Part shown: positions 33,085-41,732 of the stretch, one piece after another
Layout of the letters: every line of letters begins with the position of its first letter
Position numbering within the stretch: position 1 is the first letter of the stretch
Position numbers and translations under genes: made by a program
Assembly (NCBI RefSeq): GCF_021699195.1
Contig: NZ_SSXE01000068.1
Coordinates: 1-45,025, forward strand
DNA: 45,025 nt
DNA from: Nonomuraea sp. MG754425
GTDB lineage: Bacteria > Actinomycetota > Actinomycetes > Streptosporangiales > Streptosporangiaceae
Direction of reading: 5' to 3'
The notes under the pieces: generated by a model
The model's input: only the letters and a program-made list of their open reading frames with translations
Database searches by the model: none
Told to the model about the DNA's origin: nothing

Positions 33085-33672
33085 TCAGGAGCTCAGGACG
33101 CCGGCTCTGGCTGCGGCGAGGGCGGCGTCGGCCGCGCGTTCGGCATCGCGTTCTGTGACCGGCTCGTGGGTGATGAACAGCCGGTAGTAGATCGGCGCGA
33201 CGGCTGTCCTGATCACGTCGGCCACGTCGGTGTCTGCCGGTAGCTCGCCGCGTACGACGGCCCGCCGTACGACCTCTGCGGCCTGCTCGTGGCGGGTGGC
33301 GTAGAAAGCGTGCAGCGCCCGCGCGGGCCCCTCGCCCTGTACGGCGGCCGACACGAACGCCGCTGAGATCGGCCCGGCGATTGGATCGGCGAACCCGCCT
33401 CGCACCAGCTCGGCGATCTCCCGCAGGTCGTCGCGGAGCGAGCCGGTGTCGGGCATCGGCCACTGCTCCTGTCTGGCTAGTTCGAGCGCGTCGGCGATCA
33501 GGCCCTCCGGGCTGCCCCATCGCCGGTACACGGTGGTTTTGTGCACTCCAGAGCGGATCGCCACATTCTCCACCGTCAACCTGCCGTAGCCGTGCTCGGC
33601 CAGTTCGGCGAGGGTCGCCTGCCGTACGGCGTCGCGCACGCGGGCGCTGCGACCGCCGGGACGTTTATCCAA
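33085..33672 (-). CDS. TetR-family regulator of the ABC-F/Vgb cassette
   Basis: The 195-residue protein has a TetR helix-turn-helix at about 10-60 (TVENVAIRSGVHKTTVYRRW) and a TetR_C_16-type ligand domain. Translation most likely starts at TTG 33670-33672, with GGAG six bases upstream and an in-frame stop immediately before. It is divergent from the ABC-F gene with about 72 bp between, so it is a candidate repressor of the resistance operon and of itself. Confidence 0.88.
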   Translation of the reverse strand: MDKRPGGRSARVRDAVRQATLAELAEHGYGRLTVENVAIRSGVHKTTVYRRWGSPEGLIADALELARQEQWPMPDTGSLRDDLREIAELVRGGFADPIAGPISAAFVSAAVQGEGPARALHAFYATRHEQAAEVVRRAVVRGELPADTDVADVIRTAVAPIYYRLFITHEPVTERDAERAADAALAAARAGVLSS

Positions 33673-33688
33673 AGTCTACTCCAGTTGC

Positions 33689-33712
33689 GTTAGTCGGTAC
33701 CCTGATGCTAAC
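33689..33712. promoter_or_regulatory. Candidate operator between tetR and ABC-F genes
   Basis: GTTAG (33689-33693) and CTAAC (33708-33712) form an inverted repeat, and TTAGTTGCG recurs just downstream (33724-33732) as a variant of TTGCGTTAG. The dyad is short, so the call is weak. Confidence 0.3.
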
Positions 33713-33744
33713 TTAAAGCCACATTAGTTGCGATTGGGGTTGTT

Positions 33745-35220
33745 CTGACTACACAACTTTCCCTCCGGGGAGTTTCGAAGTCCTACGGCGAGCGCCGCGT
33801 CCTGGACCAGCTCACCTTCAGCATCCGGCCGGGCGAGCGTGCCGGGATCGTGGGCGAGAACGGTTCCGGCAAGTCCACGCTGCTCAGGATCATCGCCGGG
33901 GTGGACCTGCCGGACGACGGCGAGGTGACGGTGTCGGCCGCCGGCGGTATCGGCTACCTGGGCCAGACCCTCGACCTGCCCGGCGACCCCACCGTCCAGC
34001 AGGCCATCGACGCCGTGCTGGCTGAGCTGCGCGCACTTGAGCGCGGCATGCGGCGCGCCGCCGAGGAGCAGGACCTGACGCTGTACGGCGAGCTGCTCAC
34101 GGCGTTCGAGGCCCGCGACGGATACGAGGCCGACGCCCGCGTCGACAAGGCCATGCACGGGCTCGGCCTGGCCGGGATCGAGCGCCCACGTCGGCTGTCG
34201 ACCCTGTCGGGCGGCGAGCAGGCCCGACTCGGCCTGGCCTGCGTGCTGGCCGCCTCACCGGAGATCCTGCTGCTGGATGAGCCCACCAACCACCTGGACG
34301 AGGCTGCGCTGACCTGGCTGGAGAACCGGCTGCGCGCCCACAAGGGCACAGTGGTGGCGATCTCCCACGACCGGACCTTCCTCGACCGGGTAGCCACAAC
34401 GATCATCGAGATCGACGGCGGCACGACCACCCGATTCGGCAGCGGCTACAGCGGCTTCCTGACCGATAAGGCGGCTGCCCGACAGCGCTGGGAGCAGGCC
34501 TACGCCGCCTGGCGGGAGGAGATCGATCAGGTCAAGGAGTTCGCCGCGACCACCGCGCGCCGCATCGCGCCGGGCCGTGAGATGAAGGACAACAACAAGA
34601 TGGCCTACGACCGCAACGCCGGCCGCGTGCAAAGCTCAGTCGCCTCGCGGGTACGGCAGGCACAAGAGCGCCTGCGCCGCCTGGAGGCCGACCCGGTGCC
34701 GCGCCCGCCCAAGCCCATGCGCTTCAGCGGCACGTTCTCCGGCACCGGCACGACCCTCGACCACGGAGAACTACGGCTCGAGCCGGGCGACCAACTGCTG
34801 ATCACCGGGCCCAACGGCGCGGGCAAGTCGACGCTGCTGGCCGCGATCGCCGCCCGGGCCGGTCAGCAGGCCGGGTACCTCGCACAGGAGGTCGCCTTCG
34901 ACCCCGACCGCACGGTCCTGGACACCTACGGCGGCGACCCCGACGCCCTGCTGGCGACGGGCCTGTTCCGCCCCGAGGCGCTGCACCTCAAGGTCGGCGC
35001 CCTGTCCGAAGGCCAACGGCGGCGGCTCGCGCTGGCCAGACTGCTGGCGGGCGAACACGACCTGCTGCTGCTGGACGAACCCACCAACCATCTCTCGCTC
35101 GCCCTGGTCGAGGAGCTCGAGCAGGCACTGCGCGATTACCAGGGCACGCTCGTGGTGGTCACGCACGACCGGGCGCTACGGCGCCGCTTCACCGGTAAGG
35201 AGATCTCGCTTCCATGTTGA
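33745..35220 (+). CDS. ABC-F ribosome-protection protein
   Basis: The protein has two ATPase domains and no membrane segments: Walker A GENGSGKS (about 37-44), LSGGEQ, a helical interdomain linker, a second Walker A GPNGAGKS (about 355-362), LSEGQRRR and LLLLDEPTNH. This is the ABC-F layout. Antibiotic-resistance members (Vga, Msr, Lsa, VarM, OleB) eject macrolides, lincosamides or streptogramins from the ribosome. No ATG, GTG or TTG exists in frame upstream of the first strand. Family sequence begins at TTQLSLRGVSKSYG, so I place the start at CTG 33745 as the best guess. The first standard start (GTG 33850) would delete half of Walker A's strand. It overlaps vgb by 7 bp. Confidence 0.85.
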   Translation: MTTQLSLRGVSKSYGERRVLDQLTFSIRPGERAGIVGENGSGKSTLLRIIAGVDLPDDGEVTVSAAGGIGYLGQTLDLPGDPTVQQAIDAVLAELRALERGMRRAAEEQDLTLYGELLTAFEARDGYEADARVDKAMHGLGLAGIERPRRLSTLSGGEQARLGLACVLAASPEILLLDEPTNHLDEAALTWLENRLRAHKGTVVAISHDRTFLDRVATTIIEIDGGTTTRFGSGYSGFLTDKAAARQRWEQAYAAWREEIDQVKEFAATTARRIAPGREMKDNNKMAYDRNAGRVQSSVASRVRQAQERLRRLEADPVPRPPKPMRFSGTFSGTGTTLDHGELRLEPGDQLLITGPNGAGKSTLLAAIAARAGQQAGYLAQEVAFDPDRTVLDTYGGDPDALLATGLFRPEALHLKVGALSEGQRRRLALARLLAGEHDLLLLDEPTNHLSLALVEELEQALRDYQGTLVVVTHDRALRRRFTGKEISLPC

Positions 35221-36050
35221 TCGACGGTTCACCGTACGGCATCACCTGCGGCCCCGACGGCGCGCTGTGGCTCACCCTCGTCCACCAGGGCCGCATCGCG
35301 CGGGTCGTGCCAGGCGAAGAGCCCACGCTCTTCCCTCTCGACCCGGCCGACGGCCAGCCAACCATCATCACCGAGGGGCCGGACGGCGCGCTGTGGTTCA
35401 CCGAGTTCGCCGGCGGCCGGATCGGGCGGATCACCGTGGACGGCGCTGTCACCGCGTTCGAGGTGGCCTCGCCGTACGGCATCGCCGCGGGTCCCGACGG
35501 CGCCATGTGGTTCACCCAACTACAGGAGGACCGAATCGGACGCATCACCCTGGATGGCGAGGTGTCCGCGCACCCGCTGCCCGCCGCGGGCGCGATGCCC
35601 TCGGCGATCGCGGCGGGACCGGACGGCGCCATGTGGTTCACGCTCAACCAGGGCAACGCGATCGGCCGCATCACCGCCGACGGCAAGGTGTCGACATACC
35701 CGCTGCCCACACCGGGCGCGGCACCGGTTGGCATCTGCGCCGGGCCGGACGAGGCGCTGTGGTTCGTGGAGATAGGCGCCGGCCAGGTCGGCCGGATCGA
35801 CACCTCGGGCGAGATCACCGAATTCCCGCTGCCCGACCCTGCCGCCCGACCGCACGCCATCGTGGCGGGGCCGGACGGCGCGCTCTGGCTCACCGAGTGG
35901 GGCGCCGGCAGACTGGCCCGCTTCACGACCGAAGGGAAGATCCAGGAGTTCCCACTGGGAGGCGCCGAACCCCACGGGCTCGCCATCGGCCCGGACGAAG
36001 CGATCTGGGTCGCCATGGAGTCAGGCGCCCTAATTCGTCACAGCGTGTAG
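35214..36050 (+). CDS. vgb: Virginiamycin B lyase family (streptogramin B lyase)
   Basis: The 278-residue protein is a seven-bladed beta-propeller built of repeats around GPDGALWFTE...RIGRIT.DG. It matches Vgb, which opens the depsipeptide ring of type-B streptogramins by elimination rather than hydrolysis. Candidate catalytic and metal residues are His in RPHAI (about 214), Glu in LTEWG (about 227), His in EPHGL (about 254) and Glu in PDEAIW (about 262), in the order seen in the staphylococcal enzyme. The ATG lies inside the ABC-F stop region, so both are co-translated. It has no signal peptide. Together with the ABC-F protein it would give resistance to both streptogramin types (inference). 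Confidence 0.85.
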   Translation: MLIDGSPYGITCGPDGALWLTLVHQGRIARVVPGEEPTLFPLDPADGQPTIITEGPDGALWFTEFAGGRIGRITVDGAVTAFEVASPYGIAAGPDGAMWFTQLQEDRIGRITLDGEVSAHPLPAAGAMPSAIAAGPDGAMWFTLNQGNAIGRITADGKVSTYPLPTPGAAPVGICAGPDEALWFVEIGAGQVGRIDTSGEITEFPLPDPAARPHAIVAGPDGALWLTEWGAGRLARFTTEGKIQEFPLGGAEPHGLAIGPDEAIWVAMESGALIRHSV

Positions 36051-36196
36051 ACGAGCGTGAGCAGGAGTGCACGAAGATGCGCCGTAGCGTCACGATCGGG
36101 TCCTTCTTGCGCTGCCCGGCCAGCGTCATGGCGTCTTCGCGCACGTGCCACACGCCGCGCCGGTCGACGCTCTTGCCCTCGCCCAAGTTCTCCGAG
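36051..36196. other. Intergenic stretch with minus-strand coding-like remnant
   Basis: The minus strand reads an open, coding-like segment (GVWHVREDAMTLAGQRKKDP) without a recognised family or a complete gene. It may be the remnant of a gene that once diverged from the SnoaL gene. Confidence 0.3.
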
Positions 36197-36221
36197 TCCA
36201 CTGACACTCCCTGTCAGTGGA
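36197..36221. promoter_or_regulatory. Perfect 10-bp inverted repeat upstream of the SnoaL gene
   Basis: TCCACTGACA and TGTCAGTGGA are separated by five bases, 21 bp before the ATG at 36242. The position and symmetry fit an operator of a MerR-, TetR- or HxlR-type regulator. No intact regulator is adjacent. Confidence 0.5.
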
Positions 36222-36241
36222 TCGTCGCTAGCGTCCGCTTC

Positions 36242-37050
36242 ATGACTGTTTACCTCGAAGAATTCGTCGACCGCTACGTCGAGGTGTGGAACGAGCCGGA
36301 CCCCAGGCGGCGTCGCTCCGCAATCGCGGGGCTGTGGGCGCGGGACGGCGTGGAGTTCACCGACTCCGCCGAGTACCACGGCCATCCGGCCCTGTACGAG
36401 CGGATCACCCTGGCTCATGAGCAGTTGGTCGAGGGGGCGGGTTCGTGTTCCGCGCGGCCGGGGACGCCGTCGGACACCACGGCGGGATCCGTTTCACCAC
36501 CTACATGCTCCCGGCGAACGGCGGTGAGATCGCCTGGACCGGGTCCGTTTTCGTCCAGTTGGACGAGCACGGGCGCATCCTGCGCGACCACCAGTTCGGC
36601 GACCCACCACCCGCAGGGGTGGTCACCGGGAACGCGCCCGGGACCCGGGCCGTGGTGCGGGAGTACCTGCGTCGCTGCGCGCAGGGCGACCCCGAGCGGA
36701 TCGCCGAGATGTACGCGGCAAAGGTCGACTGGCGGGTGAGCTGGCCGGTCGAGCGTCACCCTCACGTGCCCTGGATCCGCCCCCGATCCACCCGCGCCGA
36801 CGTCGCCGACCATCACCGCACCTTCAACGAACACTGCCCGCCGGACGAGGCCCGGGTGTCGATCGACCATATGACGGTCGACGGCACGGACGCGGTGCTG
36901 ATCGGTACGAGCTCGCAGGCGGTGAAGGCGACAGGAAGGCGTTTCGCCATGACGTTCGCGCTGCGCCTGACCGTCGAGGACGGCCTGATCACCCGGCACC
37001 ACATGTACGAGGACAGCCTCGCGGTCGTCGAGGCGTTCCACCGATCCTGA
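36242..37050 (+). pseudogene. SnoaL/NTF2-like protein gene with a frameshift
   Basis: The frame from ATG 36242 encodes the first cone-shaped SnoaL-like half (YVEVWNEPDPRRRRSAIAGL and following). It leaves frame in a G-rich run near 36433-36445. Family sequence continues in the next frame from about 36444 (FVFRAAGDAVGHHGGIRFTT) to the stop at 37048-37050, through a second SnoaL-like domain. A single-base change in GGGGGCGGG restores a 269-codon protein of two NTF2-like domains. It may be a true pseudogene, a sequencing error or a rare programmed shift. Confidence 0.75.
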
Positions 37051-37079
37051 CCCGACGCCTTGCCGGGCACTGGGTCGCG

Positions 37080-37157
37080 GCCCCCTACCACTCGTACGGC
37101 CGTGCTCTCCCGGACGATCAGCTCCGTGGCAAGCTCCACCCGCTTCGGAGTCCCACA
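37080..37157 (-). pseudogene. LacI-type regulator C-terminal fragment
   Basis: The minus strand reads PKRVELATELIVRESTA, the usual C-terminal signature of actinomycete LacI regulators. No stop follows at the expected place and no helix-turn-helix domain is present. It joins directly to a Tn3 transposase fragment on the plus strand. Confidence 0.45.
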
Positions 37158-37301
37158 AGCATCCGCGAAGGGGAGCTGTTGTCGATCACCCTGCTGCGGC
37201 GGCTGCGGCCCGACTCCAAACGCAACAAGATCTACCGCGCCTTCCGTGAGCTGGGCCGCGTCAAGAGGGCGATGGTGCTGTTGCGCTACATCTCCGACTG
37301 A
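37158..37301 (+). pseudogene. Tn3-family transposase C-terminal fragment
   Basis: A 47-codon open stretch beginning SIREGELLSITLLRRL and continuing NKIYRAFRELGRVKRAMVLL ends in a stop at 37299-37301. It matches the conserved region near the end of Tn3-family (TnpA) transposases. The rest of TnpA and any 38-bp ends are missing. Confidence 0.7.
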
Positions 37302-37447
37302 CTCGCCACAACGTGCAGACGTCGGGCCGATGCCCGGACATTGCGCCTGCTGAAACCGACGCGCCCTCAGCGGGAAGATCGCTGTTTCGTGGGCGATAGC
37401 GGCGGCGACGATGACGCTGCCGCGCAGCAGGTGAGAGGCACCGACGG
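37302..37447. other. Short gap between Tn3 fragment and WYL regulator
   Basis: About 145 bp in which I see no gene or strong signal. Confidence 0.3.
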
Positions 37448-38395
37448 CTACGGTGCGGGATGGGAGCGGGCGACGGCCAGGGTGAGCGCGGTGACGTGCT
37501 CGGCGAGCTCAGCGACCAGTGCGGGCGGATTACGGACGGTGAAGGGCCAGGGCAGGCCGGTGAGGATGCGCGCCATGGCGGGCAGGTTCTCCGCGCCGCT
37601 GACCAGGAGCACGCCGCCGTCAGGGCAGGCGTGCAGGTCGCCGAAGGTGACCGACAAATGGTCGCGGGCGGTGTCGAGGTCGGTGTCGAGCCATACCTCG
37701 GTGCGGTGGGTCCAGGCGCCGAGCGTCAACGTGTGCAGCACCTGGGTGACGGGGTCGAAACCGTCGGGCGGGGTGAACGTCCCGGGGAGTTCGGCGGCGC
37801 CGCTGATCCGGTCCAGGCGGTACATGCGGATGGCGCCGCGAAGGTGGTCGTGTCCAACGAGGTACCAGCGGCGTGCGTGCACGACGAGCCCGTACGGGTC
37901 GACCTCGCGTGCGCCGCGGGTGTGCTCGATCCGAACGGTGTGCCGCGCGTGGACGGCCGCGGCCAGCGTCAGCGCCAGGTGGGGTTCGGGGGTCAGCGGG
38001 CCTGTTGTCGCGGAGGTGGTGGCGATGAGCGCGGTGACGCGCCGGCGCAGCGGCGCGGGCAGGACGCGGTTGAGTTTGACCAGCGCCCGGTCGGTCGGGC
38101 CGGGTTCTCCCACCTGTTCGTGCTGCTTGCCGGTGGCCAGCGCGACCGCGACGGCGATCGCTTCGTCGTCGGCGAGCATCAGGGGCGGCAGGTGTACGCC
38201 GCGGGCCAGCCGGTAGCCGCCGTAGCGTCCGCGGACGGACTCGACGGGGATGTCCATGTCGCGCAGGGCGGTGATGTAGCGGCGAACGGCGCGGGCGTCG
38301 ACGTCCAGACGCCGGGCCAGTTCGTCGGCGGGCACCAGACCGCGGTCTTGCAGGATCTCCAGCAGCGCCAGGACGCGCGTCGCGGGACGGGACAC
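37448..38395 (-). CDS. WYL-domain transcriptional regulator (YafY/DeoR-like)
   Basis: From GTG 38393-38395, with AGGA eight bases upstream, the protein has 315 residues. It has an N-terminal DeoR/HTH_11 winged helix (about 5-60: LVPADELARRLDVDARAVRR, then VRGRYGGYRL) and a WYL domain (about 130-225: VDPYGLVVHARRWYLVGHD), followed by the WCX extension. WYL regulators sense small ligands or nucleotides. It is divergent from the alpha/beta-hydrolase/epoxide-hydrolase operon and probably controls it. Upstream in-frame starts at 38401 and 38431 are possible. Confidence 0.88.
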   Translation of the reverse strand: MSRPATRVLALLEILQDRGLVPADELARRLDVDARAVRRYITALRDMDIPVESVRGRYGGYRLARGVHLPPLMLADDEAIAVAVALATGKQHEQVGEPGPTDRALVKLNRVLPAPLRRRVTALIATTSATTGPLTPEPHLALTLAAAVHARHTVRIEHTRGAREVDPYGLVVHARRWYLVGHDHLRGAIRMYRLDRISGAAELPGTFTPPDGFDPVTQVLHTLTLGAWTHRTEVWLDTDLDTARDHLSVTFGDLHACPDGGVLLVSGAENLPAMARILTGLPWPFTVRNPPALVAELAEHVTALTLAVARSHPAP

Positions 38396-38481
38396 GATCA
38401 CGATCCTAATGAGGGCAGAAAGCGTCCACAATCCACTCTAGATTGGCGCCGTAAGAGATCGATCGAAAGGAGTCGACCCCG

Positions 38482-39180
38482 GTGTCGACCATCGTTCTTG
38501 TCGGCGGTTCGTTCCTCGGCGCATGGGCCTGGGAGCGCGTCACGCCGCTGCTGACCGCGTACGGCCACCAGGTGCACCCGCTGACACTCACCGGTTTCGG
38601 CGACCGCGCGCACCTGAGCTCGACGGACACGACACTCACCACGCATGCCCGCGACATCACGGCCGCGATCGAGTACGCCGGACTGAGCGAGGTGGTGCTG
38701 GTGGCGCACTCCTACGGCGGAGCCCCGGCCACGATCGCCGCCACCACGATTCCCGAGCGGATCGCCCGCGTGGTCTACCTCGCCGCGCTTCTGCCCGAAC
38801 CGGGCAAGAGCCTGTTCGACAGCACGCCTGCGCCCGTCGTCGAAGCGATCATGGAAACCGTCCACAACGGACGGATCCCGGTGATGAGCGACGAGATCAT
38901 CGACGCCAACTTCGGCGAGCACGGGCTCACCCCCGAGGACCGGGTATGGCTGCGGGCACGCGGCGTCGACCAGCCCATCAGCACCTACCAGGACCCGGCG
39001 CCGGCCGACCTGCGCGCGGCGCAGGGGCTGCCCTGTACCTACATCGCCTGCGCGGGCGACCCGGGCGGCCCGCCGAGCATGCCGGGCTTGGAGGTGATCA
39101 CGCTGGACTCCGGGCACTGGCCGATGATCACCGAACCGGAGCTGCTGGCCCGGGTGCTGGACGAGGTGGCCCGGTCATGA
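38482..39180 (+). CDS. Alpha/beta hydrolase (esterase-like)
   Basis: The 232-residue protein begins directly with VLVGGSFLGAWAWERV, the HHGxx-like oxyanion segment of salicylate-esterase/hydroxynitrile-lyase relatives. It has nucleophile S77 in VAHSYGG and His near residue 212 in DSGHWPM. The GTG start follows AAAGGAG at ten bases. Its stop overlaps the epoxide-hydrolase ATG (ATGA at 39177), so both enzymes are coupled. The substrate is unknown. Confidence 0.88.
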   Translation: MSTIVLVGGSFLGAWAWERVTPLLTAYGHQVHPLTLTGFGDRAHLSSTDTTLTTHARDITAAIEYAGLSEVVLVAHSYGGAPATIAATTIPERIARVVYLAALLPEPGKSLFDSTPAPVVEAIMETVHNGRIPVMSDEIIDANFGEHGLTPEDRVWLRARGVDQPISTYQDPAPADLRAAQGLPCTYIACAGDPGGPPSMPGLEVITLDSGHWPMITEPELLARVLDEVARS

Positions 39181-40244
39181 TGCGGCCGTACCGGGTGAAG
39201 ATTCCGCACGAGACCCTGGATGACCTGGTCGCCCGGCTGGCCGCGACCCGCTTCACCCGCCCGCTGCCCGGCCATGGGCTCGGCGTGCCCGCCGACCGCG
39301 TCCGGCACCTGGTCGAATACTGGCGCGACGGCTATGACTGGCGCGCCTGGGAGCGGCGGATCAACGTCCATCCGCAGTTCATTACCGAGATCGACGGGCT
39401 TGACGTGCACTTCCTGCACATCCGTTCAGCCCGGCCGGACGCCCTGCCGCTCATCCTCACCCACGGCTGGCCCATGTCGGTCGTAGAGTTCCGTCCGCTG
39501 ATCGACCGGCTGAGCGACGCCTTCCACCTCGTCATCCCCTCAGTGCCCGGCTTCGGGTTCTCCGGCGTACCGCGTGAGCCGGGCTGGAACCGTCGCCGCG
39601 CCGCCGCGGCGTGGGCGGAGTTGATGCGCCGGCTCGGTTACGAACGTTACGGCGCGCACGGCAACGACGTCGGCTCTTTGATCTCCATCGAGCTCGGACG
39701 CCTGGATCCGCACCGCGTCGTCGGAGTGCACGTCACCCAGATCTTCTCCCTGCCCTCCGGTGATCCGGCGGAGCGCGCCCTGCTGGGCCCGGACGATCGG
39801 GCGAAGCTGGCCACCCTGGAACGCTTCATGGCCGGCCGGAGCGCCTACCTCGCCCTCCAGTCCACCCAGCCGCAGACCCTGGCGCACGCGCTCGCCGACT
39901 CCCCGGTCGGCCAGCTGGCCTGGAACCTGCAGATGTTCGGCGACGCGGTGAGCGACGACTACATCCTCACCAACGCCACCATCTACTGGCTGACCGACAC
40001 CGCCGGTAGCTCGGCCATGATCGGCTATCACGGCAACAGGCCACCTGCCGGACCGTCATCGATCCCGCTGGGCCTTGCCTGCTTCGCCGACGACTTCTTC
40101 CCCTCCATCCGCCCGCTCGCCGAACGCGACCACAGCGCCATCATCCACTGGAACGCCTACGACAAAGGCGGACACCATGCCGCGCAAGAGGAACCCCAAC
40201 TCCTCGCCGACGACCTCCGCACGTTCTTCACCCTCCGCCGATGA
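39177..40244 (+). CDS. Epoxide hydrolase (EHN-type)
   Basis: The 355-residue protein has the N-terminal epoxide-hydrolase domain (about 1-105, PYRVKIPHETLDDLVARL) and an alpha/beta core. The oxyanion motif HGWP is at 96-99, the nucleophile D164 in GNDVGS, and the catalytic His around 333 in KGGHHAAQEEP. It is of the plant/juvenile-hormone-type EHN family, usual in actinomycetes. Coupled with the esterase-like hydrolase and next to a WYL regulator, it may act in detoxification or catabolism. Confidence 0.9.
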   Translation: MMRPYRVKIPHETLDDLVARLAATRFTRPLPGHGLGVPADRVRHLVEYWRDGYDWRAWERRINVHPQFITEIDGLDVHFLHIRSARPDALPLILTHGWPMSVVEFRPLIDRLSDAFHLVIPSVPGFGFSGVPREPGWNRRRAAAAWAELMRRLGYERYGAHGNDVGSLISIELGRLDPHRVVGVHVTQIFSLPSGDPAERALLGPDDRAKLATLERFMAGRSAYLALQSTQPQTLAHALADSPVGQLAWNLQMFGDAVSDDYILTNATIYWLTDTAGSSAMIGYHGNRPPAGPSSIPLGLACFADDFFPSIRPLAERDHSAIIHWNAYDKGGHHAAQEEPQLLADDLRTFFTLRR

Positions 40245-40306
40245 CGTCGCCCGCGGGCGCACCGGCCGCGGCACCGGTGGTCTACACCCGACTGGGAACA
40301 CAACGC

Positions 40307-40384
40307 ATGCCGACCGCATTCGTCGTCTTCTACCGGAACTTGAACCTGGGCCATCCGAACAGCCACACCCGCTCAGACAGATGA
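40307..40384 (+). pseudogene. DUF1697-like fragment, truncated after 25 codons
   Basis: An ATG at 40307 opens PTAFVVFYRNLNLGHPNSHT, matching the N-terminus of DUF1697 proteins, but a stop follows at 40382-40384. The remainder of the roughly 180-residue protein is gone. Confidence 0.5.
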
Positions 40385-40478
40385 TCCTACTCTCCTAGCT
40401 CACCGTCACCACCGGATTCGTGCCAGAGCCGTTCACTGGACAGACCCGACAGACGGTCGATCTTCGTAGATGCCTGGA

Positions 40479-41732
40479 TCAATGCATCTGCCATACACCG
40501 TGGGCTCGGGCGAAGTCGGCCGCCATCAGCGCGTCCCGTGGGATGAAGATGTAGACCAGGCCGTTGTCGCCGAGTTGTGCGCCCGGTTCGGAGTCGATCT
40601 GGGCCAGGAGTTGCCATTGAGTGGGTGACGTGGTCGGTTCGGCGGTTGCGCAGTGTTGCCACGGATCGTCCTGAAGGGGGTCGGCGTAGCCGAGCAGGCG
40701 GTGCCTGGGTCGGTCATCGTCGGATAGCGGGGGATGAAACTCGTTGAGGAATCCGATGAACGCCGCGAATTCCTCGCTCGGGCGGGCCGGATCATCGCCA
40801 GTAAGGTCCAGGCCTGTGAGGTCGTGGTAGAAGGGGCTGTCCAGCGGGGGCAGTGTGGGATCCACTGCTGGGATCATCGCGCGGTGCGGAAGTATCTCCG
40901 CTCCTGGAGGCGGTTTTGCGACGATCAGGTTGCGGGCCTGCGATGGCTGCGTCATGACCAAGACTCCGGAATCGTATGTCATGTCATCCCAAGCGATACC
41001 GCTGCCCAGGTCGGCGAAGATCTGTAGCAGTCCGGCGGGGGGCAGCAATCGCTCGTCATCGCAGCGACTCGTCTCGGCCAGATCAATCTGCGCCAAGAGG
41101 GTCATGGGGTGGTTTCGGCGGTGCGGCCAGGGTACGCCCAGCGGCAGTTCGGGGATGCCGCCCAGGTGGGTTCGACCGGCGGTCATGCCCTTGCCGCGGG
41201 AAACCAGACCTATCCCGGCGCGGCGCAATGCCACCAGGCTGTCCGCGTGCTGGCCGAGCCTGAGGTCCTGGCACACAGCCCGGATCCAGTGCTCGTCGTT
41301 GGCGGCATCGACCGTCGCGGCCCAGGTCTGCAGCATGTGGGGATCGGTGAACCGCTCAAGAAACTGAAGCGTGGTCTGTGCGTGTTCGTCTTTGAATGCA
41401 ACCTGGGAGAACTCCAGCATGCTGGGCGTCATGAGCAGCCCGCCTGTCCGGTCGACGACGCAGGCCAGCAGGGACGGCAGCGACTGAACCCACGCCTGGA
41501 TGTAGGCGTGAGTTCGCTCGAGAGTCTGCCCTGCCGGGACCAGCTGGACTGTCTGTTCTGCGCGTTCGCCGGTGTTTTCGTTATGCAGGCACAACCTCAG
41601 GTCGAGGGATCCGTCGCTTGCGAGAACGGGGCCAGGCTCGGCGAGCTCCAGGCGTACCTGCTCATGCCTGGTGGGCAAGCCTGCTCGCAACAGTGCTTCC
41701 AGCGCTTCCACATTCACATCCTGTTCCCGCAC
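40479..41732 (-). CDS. YwqG-family (DUF1963) protein
   Basis: The 417-residue protein has an N-terminal region (about 1-165) of uncertain fold and a C-terminal YwqG/DUF1963 domain (about 170-415). The latter has the hallmarks GGIPELPLGVPWP, LLAQIDL, GLLQIFADL, HRLLGYADPLQ and a WQLLAQIDS stretch. The family has no established biochemical role. The start (GTG 41730-41732) has no clear ribosome site, and the frame is closed by a stop 14 codons upstream. The N-terminal half gives no match I recognise, so a domain fusion is possible. Confidence 0.82.
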   Translation of the reverse strand: MREQDVNVEALEALLRAGLPTRHEQVRLELAEPGPVLASDGSLDLRLCLHNENTGERAEQTVQLVPAGQTLERTHAYIQAWVQSLPSLLACVVDRTGGLLMTPSMLEFSQVAFKDEHAQTTLQFLERFTDPHMLQTWAATVDAANDEHWIRAVCQDLRLGQHADSLVALRRAGIGLVSRGKGMTAGRTHLGGIPELPLGVPWPHRRNHPMTLLAQIDLAETSRCDDERLLPPAGLLQIFADLGSGIAWDDMTYDSGVLVMTQPSQARNLIVAKPPPGAEILPHRAMIPAVDPTLPPLDSPFYHDLTGLDLTGDDPARPSEEFAAFIGFLNEFHPPLSDDDRPRHRLLGYADPLQDDPWQHCATAEPTTSPTQWQLLAQIDSEPGAQLGDNGLVYIFIPRDALMAADFARAHGVWQMH

